Below, one piece after another: positions 11,160 to 23,119 of a stretch of 64,000 nucleotides of DNA. This DNA is from Ahaetulla prasina. Lineage: Eukaryota; Chordata; Lepidosauria; Squamata; Colubridae. Location of the stretch: assembly GCF_028640845.1 (NCBI RefSeq), contig NC_080546.1, forward strand, positions 69,097,205 to 69,161,204, read 5' to 3'. The notes below the pieces were generated by a model, which did not search any database, was not told the DNA's origin, and saw nothing but the letters and a program-made list of their open reading frames with translations. The position numbers were made by a program, and so were the translations under genes. Positions within the stretch are counted from its first letter, which is position 1; every line of letters begins with the position of its first letter.

Positions 11160-13215
11160 TGTTAATACAATTTAATACAAAGTACAAGAATTTTGTCATC
11201 TAATTTGACATGAAGACAGCCATTTTTTTCTTCAAAAATACAGTACAAATTTCTCTAGGTAGTTGAATGAATAGTAAGATGAATCCGCAGTTAAATTAGT
11301 TCTGAGCAGCCCAGCAAGCAGTAATTAGTAGCCATTTCACATATCTGTTTCTCTGATGATCTATTCTTTTTCCCCATGGCGGTGTCAGAAGAAGACCATT
11401 TATCACCATTTTGCTGTTGCATTAGACAGCCCAGGAAAAGGAAAACTGGAGCAAACCTATCAGTGTCAATTCACAATTTCTGTTTAGTTCTTCGCTAACA
11501 AACTGATAATAGGCAAGACCCACAGAAGGGAATCCTTCTTAATTAACTGCTCAAACAGCAGTTAATTAGGGAATTGGCCTTGCTTTGCCAGGAGTTTCAA
11601 AAAAACCTCCCAACAATCTCTAATACATCCTGGATAAGTCCCATTGTGGCAAGTGCCTTAAATTCTTTTCCACAACAACTTGCATGCCAATCTGACTGAG
11701 AGGGACAGGAGGAAGTATTACTACAGTAAACTCCCATCAAATTGAGGCTCAACAAATAGGAAAAAAGAGAATATATCTTTTTCAGTTTCTCCCCCATTCT
11801 CAAACCGTACTGTATATTGCAGTGGAATCCATAATTTAGAAATTAGGTTTCTTTTTCCTCCCTAATGAATGTTGTCTCAGAACATTTTCTCGGAATGAAC
11901 ATTAACATACTGAGGCAAATGGAAACAGGGCAAGTCCCATGTTAAACTTCTACTCTGCAGCATTCAGTATTGATTACTGTATAACATCCACATAATGCCT
12001 TACTCCTCACTTCAAATAGAGAGATACAGTATAAGACTTTAAGATGACCACTTATTCAGAATCCTTTGTCTCCCTTCATTCAGGTACTTATAACTTATAA
12101 CATGTAGGATCAGACAGTACTAAACAGCCAAACCATGTCTATTGCCAGTCCAAAGGACTCCATATAGTCATCCCCACCAGATCTGAGGACAACAAAAAAA
12201 GAAAAGAAAAAGCTGGGGGTTTTTTGTCACATTTTACAGAAGCAGTCCAAAGGCATTGCCCACTAACAGTGGTCGGCTATTTATATAGCCCTCCATTCTG
12301 AAAACAGTTCCAACTGGGGCAAAGTTTGCTTTCACGGGGTGAAGCATGTCTGTCTTGCAAGAGTCCCAAGAATCCTTGCTACTATTTCATAGCAAAAGGG
12401 CTGGGCAGGGTACAGATGCCAAATGCTTTTACAATTATTTCTTTAAAAAGTTGTTACATTTTCTTTTTCTTTTTTTTTAAAAGCTTTCATTCTAAATGCA
12501 ATGTGAGAAATAAAAGTGTTCCTCTTTCATGTACTGTGCACTCTAATAATAATAGCCTGTAAAAGTCCTTATTTTTAAAATTATTGTGTATGGATCAAAG
12601 GAATGTTGTAACCTCTGCTGCGTGCAGCTGTTTTGTAACTTGACTTTCAAACGTACTTAGTGTTGCTTTTTCCTTACATTAAACAAAATACATTACATTA
12701 TAAAGCCAGTATTTATCTAATGACTTGATTCTCCTGGATGATTTTTAGTATGTGTGTAGATAGCAAAAGGGTTAAACACTGTAAAATACTGAATATAAAG
12801 TAGTTGTTATTTTTATAATTAAAGAACCCTCATGTATAATTAAATGAGAGTTGCTTCTCACTCTTGTGCAATTTTGTTTAATCAGAAATATGACCTTGTA
12901 TTTAATTACTGGCTCAGAGCTATGGGTAGTATAGCAGCCACAAGCAACCTATAAATCTCAGATATATTATTTGCAACCATTGAAGCTTCAGAGACAGCCA
13001 GTTATTCTTTCTGGCCACTTAATTAGTGAGTTGATCAGGAACAGATAATTTCCATTTCTGACTCCAGAAAATCAGAGAATTTAAGCAGAATCTCTTTTCT
13101 TCAGCACTTCTCTCAAGATCTCTGGTATCTTAAAACAGTACTATCAATAGCAGAAAATTATTATTCCATTCCTGTCAGCTACAAGATTAGGTTGATCAGC
13201 TTGCTAGCAAGAAAG
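11160..13215. other. AT-rich intergenic DNA, no recognised feature
   Basis: About 2 kb of apparently unique sequence with no family-like ORF, RNA gene or clear repeat. Confidence 0.4.
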
Positions 13216-13223
13216 ATATATAG

Positions 13224-13556
13224 CTGTGGTGGCGAACCTATGGCACGCGTGTCAGAGGCGGCATGCAGAGCCCTCTCTGTGGACACGCTCCCCGTCGCCA
13301 GCTGCTCTTCCAGGTTCCGCTGAGTGCCTGCTGAAGTCCCAAAACGGGAGTGCACGTTCCAGAACCCAAAAGAGATCAGCTGGCTGGTGCGCATGTACAC
13401 CCGACCAGCTGTCCAGCGTGCATGTGTGCTGGAACCTGGAAGAGCATCTGGCCGCCACGTGCATGCACACCGGCCAGCTGCTCCCTCTCTGGTTCCGACC
13501 TCGCACGCATGCACTCCAGTTTTGGCACTCGGTGCCAAAAAGGTTAGCCATCACTG
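13224..13556. mobile_element. hAT-type element with perfect 8-bp target duplication
   Basis: Flanked by ATATATAG at 13216-13223 and 13557-13564. Termini are CTGTGGTGGCGAACC and, inverted, CAGTGATGGCTAACC, followed on both sides by a GGCAC motif. The interior is made of diverged repeats around GCCAGCTGCTC...GGTTCC. ORFs across it on both strands are artefacts of this GC-rich repeat. A related copy lies at 21739-22197. Confidence 0.85.
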
Positions 13557-14213
13557 ATATATAGCCTGTAACAGAAACCCGTACCAAGGATACAGAGAAA
13601 GTGGGATACCAGAAGAGGATGCCTCCTTTGTGCACTGCACTCTCTAATAAAAGAAATATCCACAGTAGCAAAGGCAACCAGGTACAGATTGGATATCAGT
13701 TCCCACAATTACCAGACAACGTTATCCATAGGTATGATGCCTATCATATATCATATATGTCATATAAAGTAATGCATAATGATATATTTCAACATAACTG
13801 GAAGGAACCAATGGGAGTCTTTGAAAAAAAAGTTGAAAAAAACCACTTTAAGAGAGTGCTTGATTGAATAGAAATAAGTGATAGTAAGTTGTCCTTGATC
13901 TAGATTCCACTTATAAAGAAAACAATTATTAAATTCAGACAGCATGATAAAATTCATCTTTTTATTTGTATCTATGTCTAAGGTAGAAAAATTCTTATTT
14001 TATAAATCATATCACTCATACAATTCATATCATAAAATAAACAGCATTTTAAAAAGTCCACTGTTAAAAAAACCCATCAATGTTATTATTAAAAAGGCTG
14101 AGAGAGGGGATTATTGCATGATCCAATCTGGTTGGTCACCAAAACCAGAGTTTTAGTCTTCCAGGCTTTCACACTTGTGCTGGAGCCTATCCTTAGGAAA
14201 CTTCTACCTACCA

Positions 14214-15341
14214 CAGAGGTCTGCAACTTTAAACACTCAAAGAGCCATTTGGACCCATTTCCCACAGAAAACTCTGGGAGCCAATAATTTAACAACCGGT
14301 GTGACTGGGTGGGCGTGGCCAACTTGACATCACTCAGTCTACCCCCCAGTCACAAAACGTCCCCAGCCATGCCTACCCTGCCCATCATTAGGGCAAAGAA
14401 CCAGTTGTTAAATTATTTGCCCCACCAGGCCCTGCCTCACAGTCACTTCTTGCCACACCCAGCCTTGAGTGTGTTCTTCACCTTTTTCTCTCTCTGTGTC
14501 TCTGTTTCTCTCTCTCTGTTTTTCTCTCTCTCTCTCCCCTCTCTCTCTCCCTCTTTCTGTCTCTCATTTTCTCTCTCATCTCCCTCTCTCTCCTCTCTCC
14601 CTCTTTCTCTCTCTCTCCTCTCTCCCTCCCTCTCTTTCTCTCTCCTCTCTGTCTCTGTCTCTGTCTCTCTCTTCTCTTTCACAGAAAGCCAAGGCTGGAT
14701 CAATCCAGTGAGCTCTCTTCACTACTCCTTTTCTTTCTTCTTGGCAACTTTTTGGAAATCCAGGCTGGCTGAGGAGCAAGCGCGAGCTGGGGAAGAGGCT
14801 TCCACGAAAACGACCCTCTTTCTCCTCCTCATGCGACCCCCCTGACCGGCTGTGGTGGGACCACAAGGATGTGCACGAGCCAGGAGACCCTCAAGTGAGT
14901 GGCTGGGCTCGGCCAAAGCGCAGCAAAGTTGCACGGGGCAGGCTAGCGGGCGAGTATCTTTGGTGAGAGCGCTCTGGCTTTCTCCAAGCCTGATCCCCAG
15001 GATGGACATGCCAGCTTTGATGAGGCCAGCCCTCTTTCCCACTGCCTTGAGCTTCTTTATTCAAGCGACCGAAGTATGCCCAGCATCAACAAGGGCTGGA
15101 AGAAGCGCCTACAAGACCCAACAAGAGATGAGACCCAGCTGCTTCTCCATCCCTCGCCATCGCCCTTACCTTCTCAGACCAGGAGAGGAATGACTGGGAG
15201 GGGAGGAGAGAGGGGAGAGGCAAACATGTGGTGGGATCAGCTGGTTTGCCAAACTGCAGAAGTTTACCGGTTTGACAGGGAGCCACAGCAGAAGGGTCAA
15301 AGAGCATATGCGGCTCCAGAGCTGTGGGTTGCCAACCCTCG
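14214..15341. mobile_element. 1.1-kb hAT-type element with internal TC tract
   Basis: Termini CAGAGGTCTGCAACTT and, inverted, CGAGGGTTGGCAACC. Flanking 8-mers ACCTACCA (14206-14213) and GTCTACCA (15342-15349) agree at 6 of 8, differing by transitions. The left part contains AAAGAGCCATTTGGACCC; the right part ends GCGGCTCCAGAGCTGTGG. No transposase is recognisable. It holds a CT-rich low-complexity block. Confidence 0.7.
14484..14692. repeat. CT-rich low-complexity tract
   Basis: About 200 bp of TCTC/CTCC/TGTC units inside the hAT-type element. It yields long Ser/Leu/Phe and Arg/Glu ORFs on the two strands that are not genes. Confidence 0.9.
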
Positions 15342-15549
15342 GTCTACCAGAATACAAGCTTTGTGCTATTCTATGTCTAGTATTTATATGGTGCCTGGCT
15401 GAGTGTGGTTTTTTAGTTATTTATTGGGGTGTTGATGGCCAGTTGTTAAGTTGTTGGCTGTTGGCTGTGCTGTTCCTAAGTACCTGATAAGCTGGTGGTT
15501 CCCTGAGGAAGGGGTCCAGCATGAGTCCTAAAGCTCAGAAGTCTAAATT

Positions 15550-16093
15550 TGTTGTGACCCAGGCCCAAGTAGGTAGTAATAAACTTAGTCTGTGGAAGAA
15601 TAAACTTTATTTGAACAGCTGGGAATTACTTCATTCCCAATGTCGTTCAGCTCAAAGTAAAACTAATGCCTCCCAAATACAAATTCTTCAGTTATCTAAC
15701 AAAGCTCCAATTAGGCAAACTGCCAAAGGCCCTTCCTGGCAAATGTCCAGAAGCCACAAAAACAAAGGCATACACGAAGCAGAGGACGCAGCTACAACAT
15801 TGTTTTCCAGCAAGCTGAAACACCGGTGCTGGTTTGTTTTAAGCCTTATGGGATGGCCCAATCATCTCTTGGCCCTAGTCCTGAGTTGTCCTCTCTTCTT
15901 GAGCTGCTCTTGCCTTTTGGCAGCTCTTCTCATGCATGCATTAGGAACAGGCTCCTCCTGTTCCTCTGCCTCACTACTATCAGCCTCTGGAGGCTCTGGA
16001 GTCCACACCTCACTTCCCGATGGCCCTGACCTCACCTCAGCCTCATCGCTGTCCAACTCCGTTGCCAGCTCCTTAGGCTGACGGATCACAACA
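15550..16093 (-). mobile_element. Solo LTR
   Basis: On the minus strand it starts TGTTGTGATCC and ends GGGTCACAACA, the TG...CA inverted ends of an LTR. Both sides carry AATT (15546-15549 and 16094-16097), a 4-bp target duplication. A poly(A) signal AATAAAG lies near 15600 (minus strand) followed by a short R/U5-like stretch. No internal retroviral sequence is attached, so it looks like a recombined solo LTR. Confidence 0.7.
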
Positions 16094-16099
16094 AATTTT

Positions 16100-17355
16100 T
16101 TTGTCCTAGTGACTGACTCATATTGGATCCTACATCAGTATCCTGGGACACATATTTGCTTTCATTTGTGAGAGAGGATTATAGATAATAGAGCTACCTC
16201 ACTAGTACCTTGGGATAACCAAGCCTGTTAAGACACTCATGTTTTGAGGGATTTTTGGAAGGACATTTAGTATAGGAACCAGTCTCACCTAGGGAGGAAT
16301 AATATTGCATAAGGGCATCCATATCAAGATACAGGCATCACACTAATGGACAATATTTTTTATCTCTGCAAGAGAAGTTCACACACAAACACACACACAC
16401 ACACATTTTTTTTCCTATCCAGCAATAGGGAAAGTTGGGAATCACTGATATTTCCATTCATACAGTTTTCATTAAGTATGGTGTAGATATAAAACTGATA
16501 GGCTGTAGGTATTTTTAAAAGGGATCATTCATTAGTTATAGAATTACTCTATCTTCCATTAAATCTTGCCAAGGAATTCCTGATAAATTAAATTTTGTGC
16601 AGCTCTATTACAGTATTTTACATTATATAATATTGCCACCTAGTGGTTAAACATGGATAGTATAGTATTGTATATTTCAGATATCACATTTTGAAAACTT
16701 TTGCCATTAATATTAGATTATTCAACATATTAGCATTTTATTTATTGGGACAAATAAGGTGTGATTGTGTTCTCTATGCACAATTCTTGTATCTATACCA
16801 ATAATAGTTTTATAATTTAAAAAAAGAAATATGGGACTTTTCAGAGACCCATGCTTCCAAGGGATTTTAAAAACTAAACTGTAAAACGTATTTCTTCTTT
16901 GTATAGGCCCCTGTAAAGTACAGTAAAGCCTTGATTTAGCTGACTAACTGAGGGTATTTGCTATTTTTGAATGTACATTAAATACCGAAGTATATCATTT
17001 GTATCAATTTGCATAATACTAAGAGTTGATGCTCACATTGATAAGAAGTTTAACAAATAGGTCTGGACTGGCCTATCTTCAAAAAAGAGACAAGCTTCTT
17101 CCCCTTGCACAAATAAGTATAAAAATTAAATTGAATTAAAATCTCACTCTTTTAAATTGTATATTTTTTTCAAAGGAAAGAAGATTGATAACTTTCTTCT
17201 ATTTCACCCTTAATTCATTTTCTAATAAATATTACTAGTTAGAACTCTGAGGACCTTATTCTCTGGACTCTTTCCAGTTAAGGTTGCTACAAGAAACATC
17301 TTATTAATTCCAATAAATACTCATTCCCTATATAATTTGGTCAATCATGCTTCAA
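16100..17355. other. AT-rich intergenic DNA
   Basis: No gene or repeat family recognised apart from a short (AC)n run at about 16381-16405. Confidence 0.45.
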
Positions 17356-17631
17356 ATACCGTATATACTCGAGTATAAGCCGATCCGAATATAAGCCGAG
17401 GTACCTAATTTTACCACAAAAACTGGGAAAAACTATTGACTCGAGTATAAGCCGAGGGTGGGAAATGAGGCAGCTACTGGTCAATGTAAAAAATAAAGAT
17501 AGAGCCAAGTAAAATAACATGAATATTTATTTGAACGAAAAACAATAAAAGTGCAAAAGGGGGTCCCCAAAAAGAATATGGTATCAAAAATACAGTATCT
17601 TTAAAAGTAACAGCAACCAAGCTAACGAGAG

Positions 17632-18165
17632 CTAAAATCCCTCAAAACTGGAGTTCTCCTCCTCATCATCTGTTTGTCCAAACAGAGCTTCAGCTACTTC
17701 AGCTTCTGTGATGTTATCCGCATATACGTTGTCGTCATCACTGAGTTCACAGTCGTCATCATCACTGCTGTCACTCTCATACAATGCGCTGTCTTCACTG
17801 CCATCCATAGCATTACTAATGCCACATTTCTTGAAGGCACGTTGCACCATGTCCTCTGGAATATCTTCCCATGCATCACGAACCCACTGTGCTATTAGTT
17901 CTATGTCTGGCTTTCTCAGATTTCCAACTTTTGTCAGACGAGCTTGACCAGATGTCATCCATTCATGCCACATCCTTCGCACATGGTCCTTGAAAGGTTT
18001 ATTTAAACTGACATCTAGGGGCTGCAATACAGATGTAAGCCCACCTGGAATAACGGCCAAAGTGACTTGAGATGACTTTGCCAATTTTTTTATGTCATCA
18101 GATGTGTGGGCTCTGAACATATCCCAAACTAACAGTGATCTTCTAGTCCAGTCCCCACTCCTCAA
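17632..18165 (-). pseudogene. Tigger/pogo-like transposase, C-terminal part
   Basis: The reading frame encodes SLLVWDMFRAH, then AVIPGGLTSVLQPLDVSLNK, KPFKDHVRRMWHEWM and RAFKKCGISNAMDG, then an acidic tail. This is the C-terminal half of the DDE domain of CENP-B/jerky/Tigger-type transposases; the Asp in VWDMFRAH is the second catalytic acid. Upstream (18166-18250) further DDE-like peptide is visible in shifted frames with a stop. Coding then ends abruptly at another repeat and the triplet microsatellite, so the N-terminal DNA-binding domain and first catalytic Asp are missing here. The remnant cannot encode an active enzyme. Confidence 0.85.
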
Positions 18166-18261
18166 GCAAGAGATCCTATACTGTTTCAGACAAAGGATTG
18201 TCCAGTCTGTTCTTTAAAAACCCTCCAGGAATGAAGTGTCCAATAAGGTTCAAATTGCAAG

Positions 18262-18305
18262 TACCGGTAGTCCTCAATTTAAGACTGCAATTGAGCCCAA
18301 AACAT
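18262..18305 (+). repeat. Terminus of the TAGTCCTCAA family
   Basis: ACCGGTAGTCCTCAATTTAA followed by GACTGCAATTGAGCCCAAAA matches the left end of copy 1 at 8389. It interrupts the transposase remnant. Confidence 0.6.
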
Positions 18306-18390
18306 TGTTTTGTTATTTTTCCCTAACCGTGTATGTATCCCCCTGCCCCCCATTTTACGTCAGGCTGCCATCAAAGCGAAGCACGGCTGA

Positions 18391-18695
<305 letters not shown>

Positions 18696-18699
18696 TGAT

Positions 18700-19820
18700 G
18701 ATGATGATTTTTTTGCATTGGACAGAGCGAGCTTCAGTTTACCAAACTTTGTATCTTTTAATGAAACGTGTTAGTCTGGAAGGGACTGTTTGAACTCACA
18801 AAACACTTGCAACTTTTAGTTCCGTGCTGAGGATTTTTGGAAAGCAGCCCAGCAATATTTATTTATTGCTCGGACTGCTCTTATTTTCACTCCCCCTTTT
18901 CTTTCTTTTCCTTCCTCCTCCTCCTTCTCTGCCTCTCTTTCGTCCCCCACCTCCCGGGATCCTTGCGGGTCGAAGGTTCTGCCCTGCCTTACACCAGCCG
19001 CCCACCTATGCCAAGGTCTCCTGGCTCTTTCGCTCTCTGTAAGCAGCGGCTTCTCGGCAGCGTCGCCCCCTCCCTCCATGGATCGGCTCCTTCCCCAGCA
19101 CTGAAGGCATCCTTAGGAATACACCTCCACCTCCAGGAAAATAAAAGAGGCAGAGAAGGTAAATCGCCCGCCCGTTCGGAAAGGAAGGAGAGGACTCCAA
19201 TGGAAGAAGGAGAGGAGAATTACCAATAACAAACACAAAGCGCTGGGTTAGAGGTGCCTTGTCATGTACAAGGAGATCAGAGAGGGCAACCACATGAAAC
19301 AATAATCAGACTCAAAGCAGGCTGCTTATTTGCCATTTGCTCTGGGTAGAACGGGTTTTTAAAAAATTGGTTTGGAGAAGGAAAGCTAATTTGCTGATCT
19401 GCGCGAGGGTCGGTTTCTTTTGCCTCCCTTCTTCTTCCTCCTCCTTCTTCCCACCCTAGCTTGCAATGCCCCCATCTCTCCTCCTCCTCCTCCTCCTGCC
19501 CCCCTCTCGGGGGGAGAAATTGTTTGTTCTTGCCGTATTTCTCCGCTTTCCAAGAGGCTTTTCTTTTTCACCTCTTTCTCCCCACCTCCCCAATTTCCAT
19601 AGGGGGGAAAAAAAAACCTGGGGAAAACTTGGCAAAAAATAAAATAAAATAAAAAGTACTGAGTGCAAATGTTTTTTTTTTATACTGTAGTTGGAGTTTT
19701 CCACGTTTCTTTCACATTCAAGGCAGCATTCTCCCCCCATCCCTCGCTGCTTTTCCAAAACATGCTTTGAAACCTTTGCATTTTATTGGGATGTATTCAG
19801 GACAACGCCCCTCCGCCTCC
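18700..19820. other. Unassigned interior of the Tigger-like element
   Basis: Pyrimidine-rich on the + strand (CTCCTCC, CCTTCTTCC runs), with several purine-rich minus-strand ORFs. No recognisable protein. It may hold degraded transposase leader sequence. Confidence 0.4.
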
Positions 19821-19824
19821 GAGG

Positions 19825-21215
19825 CGAGAGGAGGACGAGTAAGAGGAGGCGAGTGACAAACAAATAAAGAGAGTTCTTCGCCTTGGCGTTTGACACACTC
19901 GCCGTCCTCTCCAGCGAAATTGAGTGTGAAGCGGCAGTGGGGTGGGTGGGTGGGTGGGGAGGCCGCCGTGACGTGCCGGCTGGGGGAGCCCGGGATTGAA
20001 GTGCCGGCATGCTTTGCCAGCTCGGCCGGCTCGTTTTGGGCGGCGGCTGGCCTCGGCGTTTTCTTCCGCCGCTTTTGATGGCGGCGGCGGTGGTCGGCGG
20101 AGGCGGAGGCGTTCGACATTTTCGCCCCTCTCACTCGTCCTCCTCTTGCCCGCGGTGGGGGCGGAGGCGTTGTCACCCTCGCCCTCCTCTCCAGCGAAAT
20201 TGAGTGCGAGCGGCAGGAGGCCGCCGTGAAGTGCCGGCTGGGGGCCAGGGCCAATCCGGGCTCCCCAGCCGGCACTTCACGGCGGCCTCCCCACCCCACT
20301 GCCGCTCGCACTCAATTTCGGCCGGAGAGGAGGCGAGTGACAAACAAATAAAGAGAGTTCTTCTCGCCTTGGCGTTTGTCACCCTCGCCTCCTCTCCGGC
20401 CGAAATTGAGTGCGGCGGCGGTGGGGGTGAGGAGGCCGCCGTGAAGTGCCGGCTGGGGAGCCGGGATTGGCTCCTGGGCCCCCAGCCGGCACTTCACGGC
20501 GCCTCCCCACCCCACCGCCGCCCGCACTCAATTTCGGCTTTCGAGAGGAGGCGAGAGTGACAAACAAATAAAGAGAGTTCTTCTCGCCTTGGCGTTTGTC
20601 ACCCTCGCCCTTTCGGAGAGGAGGCGGGGTGACAAACGCCAAGGCGAAGAACTTATTTGTTTGTCACTCTCGCCCTCCTCTCCAGCGAAATTGAGTGCGA
20701 GCGGCAGGAGGCCGCCGTGAAGTGCCGGCTGGGGAGCCCAGGAGCCAATCCCGGCTCCCCAGCCGGCACTTCACGGCGCCTCCCCACCCCACCGCCGCCC
20801 GCACTCAATTTCGCCGGAGAGGAGGCGAGGTGACAACGCCAAGCGAGAAGAACTTATTTGTTTGTCACTCTCGCCTCCTCTCGAAAGCGGTGAGTGCGGC
20901 GGCAGAGGCCGTGAAGTGCCGGCTGGGGGCCAGGAGCCAATCCCGGCCCCCAGCCGGCACTTCACGGCGGCCTCCCCACCCCACCGCCGCCGCACTCAAT
21001 TTCGCCGGAGAGGAGGCGAGTGACAACGCCTCCGCCCCACCGCGGGCAAGAGGAGGACGAGTGAGAGGGGCGAAATGTCGAACGCCCCTCCGCCCCGCCC
21101 CTCCGCCGACCACCGCCGCCGCCGCCATCAAAAAGCGGCGGAAGAAAACGCCGGAGGCCAGCCGCCGCCCCAAAACGAGCCGGCCGAGCTGGCAAAGCAT
21201 GCCGGCAGCATTTGG
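19825..21215. repeat. GC-rich nested palindrome array
   Basis: Four palindromic modules are centred near 20250, 20470, 20750 and 20940. Each has arms of about 55-60 bp containing GTGAAGTGCCGGCTGGG and its inverse around a short loop with a CCAAT motif. Spacers carry ACAAACAAATAAAGAGAG and CGCCTTGGCGTTTGTCAC. The whole is itself a large imperfect inverted repeat about a point near 20612: flanks 20000-20190 and 21012-21205 are inverse copies of each other. A single-arm module precedes it at 19914-20000. It is very CpG-rich. Arg/Pro/Ala-rich ORFs across it run on both strands and are not credible genes. Confidence 0.85.
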
Positions 21216-21738
21216 GCTCGTCCTGCCGGCCCAGCTGTTCCCGAGGGCAAAAAACCCTCTCCCTGGGTCGGCTCTGCAAGGGTAGACTCGAGTATAAGCC
21301 GAGGGGGCGTTTTTCAGCACAAAAAACGTGCCGAAAAACTCGGCTTATACTCGAGTATATACGGTACTTGCTGTGCTGTTGACTGCTGAACAGTTGCAAA
21401 TGCTTTCTCTAATATAGAATCTAGCAGAGATGCATCAGAGCCAGACAGATGTCCAAATTACCCAACTGACTCAAGCACATGGGACAGATCTAATTCTTTA
21501 CATCCTTGCTCTATTGCATCCCAGGCTATACCAACTGCCACAATGCTCCTTTGACTATGCTATTTTGCTCTCCTGATTTCTTATCTGATAAATACAACAG
21601 AAATGCAGAGAAATTCAGTTTTCATGATTCAGTTTGAGTTATATGTATTATTGAGACTGATAATTTTCCCTAGATGAATCTTGGGTGCAGCAGTGCTGTC
21701 AAATCAGCAATTCCAATTCTAGGGAATAATGACTCTAT

Positions 21739-22197
21739 GTCAGTGTTAGAGAACCTTTTCGGCACCGAGTGCTGAAACGAGTGTGTCTATGTGTGTGCCA
21801 GAAACTGGAAAAACAGCCACCCGGTGCGCATGTGCACACCAGGCGGCTGCTCTTCCGATTTCCAGCACACGCAGGCACACCAGCCAGTTGGTCTTTGTAT
21901 GCGCACCAGAAACTGGAAGACACACACATGCACATCAGACAGCTGGTCTTCGTGCGCATGTGCCCCAGAAACTGGAAGACCAGGTGGCCGGTGCACATGC
22001 GCGCGCTGGAAACCAGAAGAGCAGCCGCCCAGCACGCACATGCACATCAGGTGGTTGCTCTTCCGGTTTCCGGCACTCCCACGCACGTGAATACCAGTTG
22101 GCTGGCATGCCGGAACTCGGAAAAGCAATGGGCGACGGTTCGCGTGCCCAGAGAGATGGCTCTGCATGCCCCTTCTGGCACATGTGCCATAGGTTCA
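21739..22197. mobile_element. hAT-type element with internal tandem repeats
   Basis: Begins CAGTGTTAGAGAACC and ends TGCCATAGGTTCATCA, the termini of the family at 13224-13556. The interior consists of diverged tandem units of about 60 bp around GAAACTGGAAGA and GCACATGCGC. The right end runs straight into a TTTA-rich L2 tail, so that terminus is lost. Confidence 0.7.
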
Positions 22198-22310
22198 TCA
22201 TTTATTTATTTATTTATTTATTTATTAAACTTTTATACCATCCTTCTCCCGAAGGACTCAGGGCGGTGTACAGCCTACATTAAAACAATTAATAACAATT
22301 AATATCATCA
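22198..22310 (-). mobile_element. L2 LINE 3' tail
   Basis: TTTA tandem repeat followed by TTTTATACCATCCTTCTCCC and GACTCAGGGCGGTGTACAGC. This is the inverse of the squamate L2-type 3' end seen at 39640-39745. Confidence 0.75.
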
Positions 22311-22494
22311 CAGCTCTATTTGATCTTTTATGTCAGTTTTATGTTTACACTGAAATTGGCTTTAATGACGTTGCCAAAAGAGCAAGAGTTAATTGAAATA
22401 TGCAGGTAACATTATGGTAAAGACAGGCTATTAGCATATGTAGTTGATGGAATAGATCCTACTGGAGATCGCTAAGAGTCAGCACCAACTAACA

Positions 22495-22695
22495 CAGGGG
22501 TGTCAAACTTGATCCTGTTGCGAGCATCAGGAGTTTTTTTGCCCTTGGGGGGCTGGGGTGGGTGTAGCCTCATTGTGGACCACTGGGTGGGCGTGGCCAG
22601 CCCTGGGGCAGCAGGGGCCAGTCCCTCGCCATCTCTGGGATGGTCCCACGGGCCAACTCTACAGCCTATCGCAGGCCACGTGTTTGACACATCTG
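22495..22695. mobile_element. Short hAT-type element
   Basis: Starts CAGGGGTGTCAAACTTG and ends CACGTGTTTGACACATCTG (inverted). Flanks AACTAACA (22487-22494) and AACTAAGA (22696-22703) agree at 7 of 8. No coding sequence. Confidence 0.8.
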
Positions 22696-23119
22696 AACTA
22701 AGAGGTTGCTAAGAGTCAAATGATCAATCTGATTACCTCAAAATGGACCTTAAGACAAACTCATACATTGACCTGGAGCATCCCCAAGAAATATTACAAA
22801 GTTCTGTAACTCTTGCTCATATCCTCACATTGTGCTCTATGATGCCCCAAAGTGTGTTCTGATTGCCCCAATTAAATAAAAAGGCTACACAGTTAAATTT
22901 TATTATTTTTTATGGAGTGCTAACCCCACATTCACACATCAACATGCTAAATGTCTGCACCAGGTTATACAAAACTTTTAATTAGATATATTGTTTTATT
23001 GCGCTATTATTTCCCCTTTCCCAATAACAAATTGTTATATTAAACTAATTCTCTTTTTTACTAAACTTTTTATTGTAAAGGCCCAAAGAGCTGCTGATAC
23101 AGTTCTACAGAGGAATTAT

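Noticed and set aside
14309..14866. Ser/Leu-rich plus-strand and Arg/Glu-rich minus-strand ORFs
   Set aside because: They read through the CT-rich tract in a hAT-type element; composition is explained by the repeat.
19900..21010. CRISPR-like array of direct repeats and spacers
   Set aside because: Repeats alternate in orientation and form palindromes inside a eukaryotic transposon; there are no cas genes.
19718..21399. Overlapping Arg/Pro/Ala-rich ORFs on both strands, including MSNA-type starts
   Set aside because: GC-rich palindromes keep frames open on both strands. The same short peptide appears twice only because the outer arms are inverse copies. No known domain is present.
21769..22302. 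Overlapping ORFs of 166-177 codons
   Set aside because: They lie in the tandem interior of a non-autonomous hAT-type element and resemble no protein.
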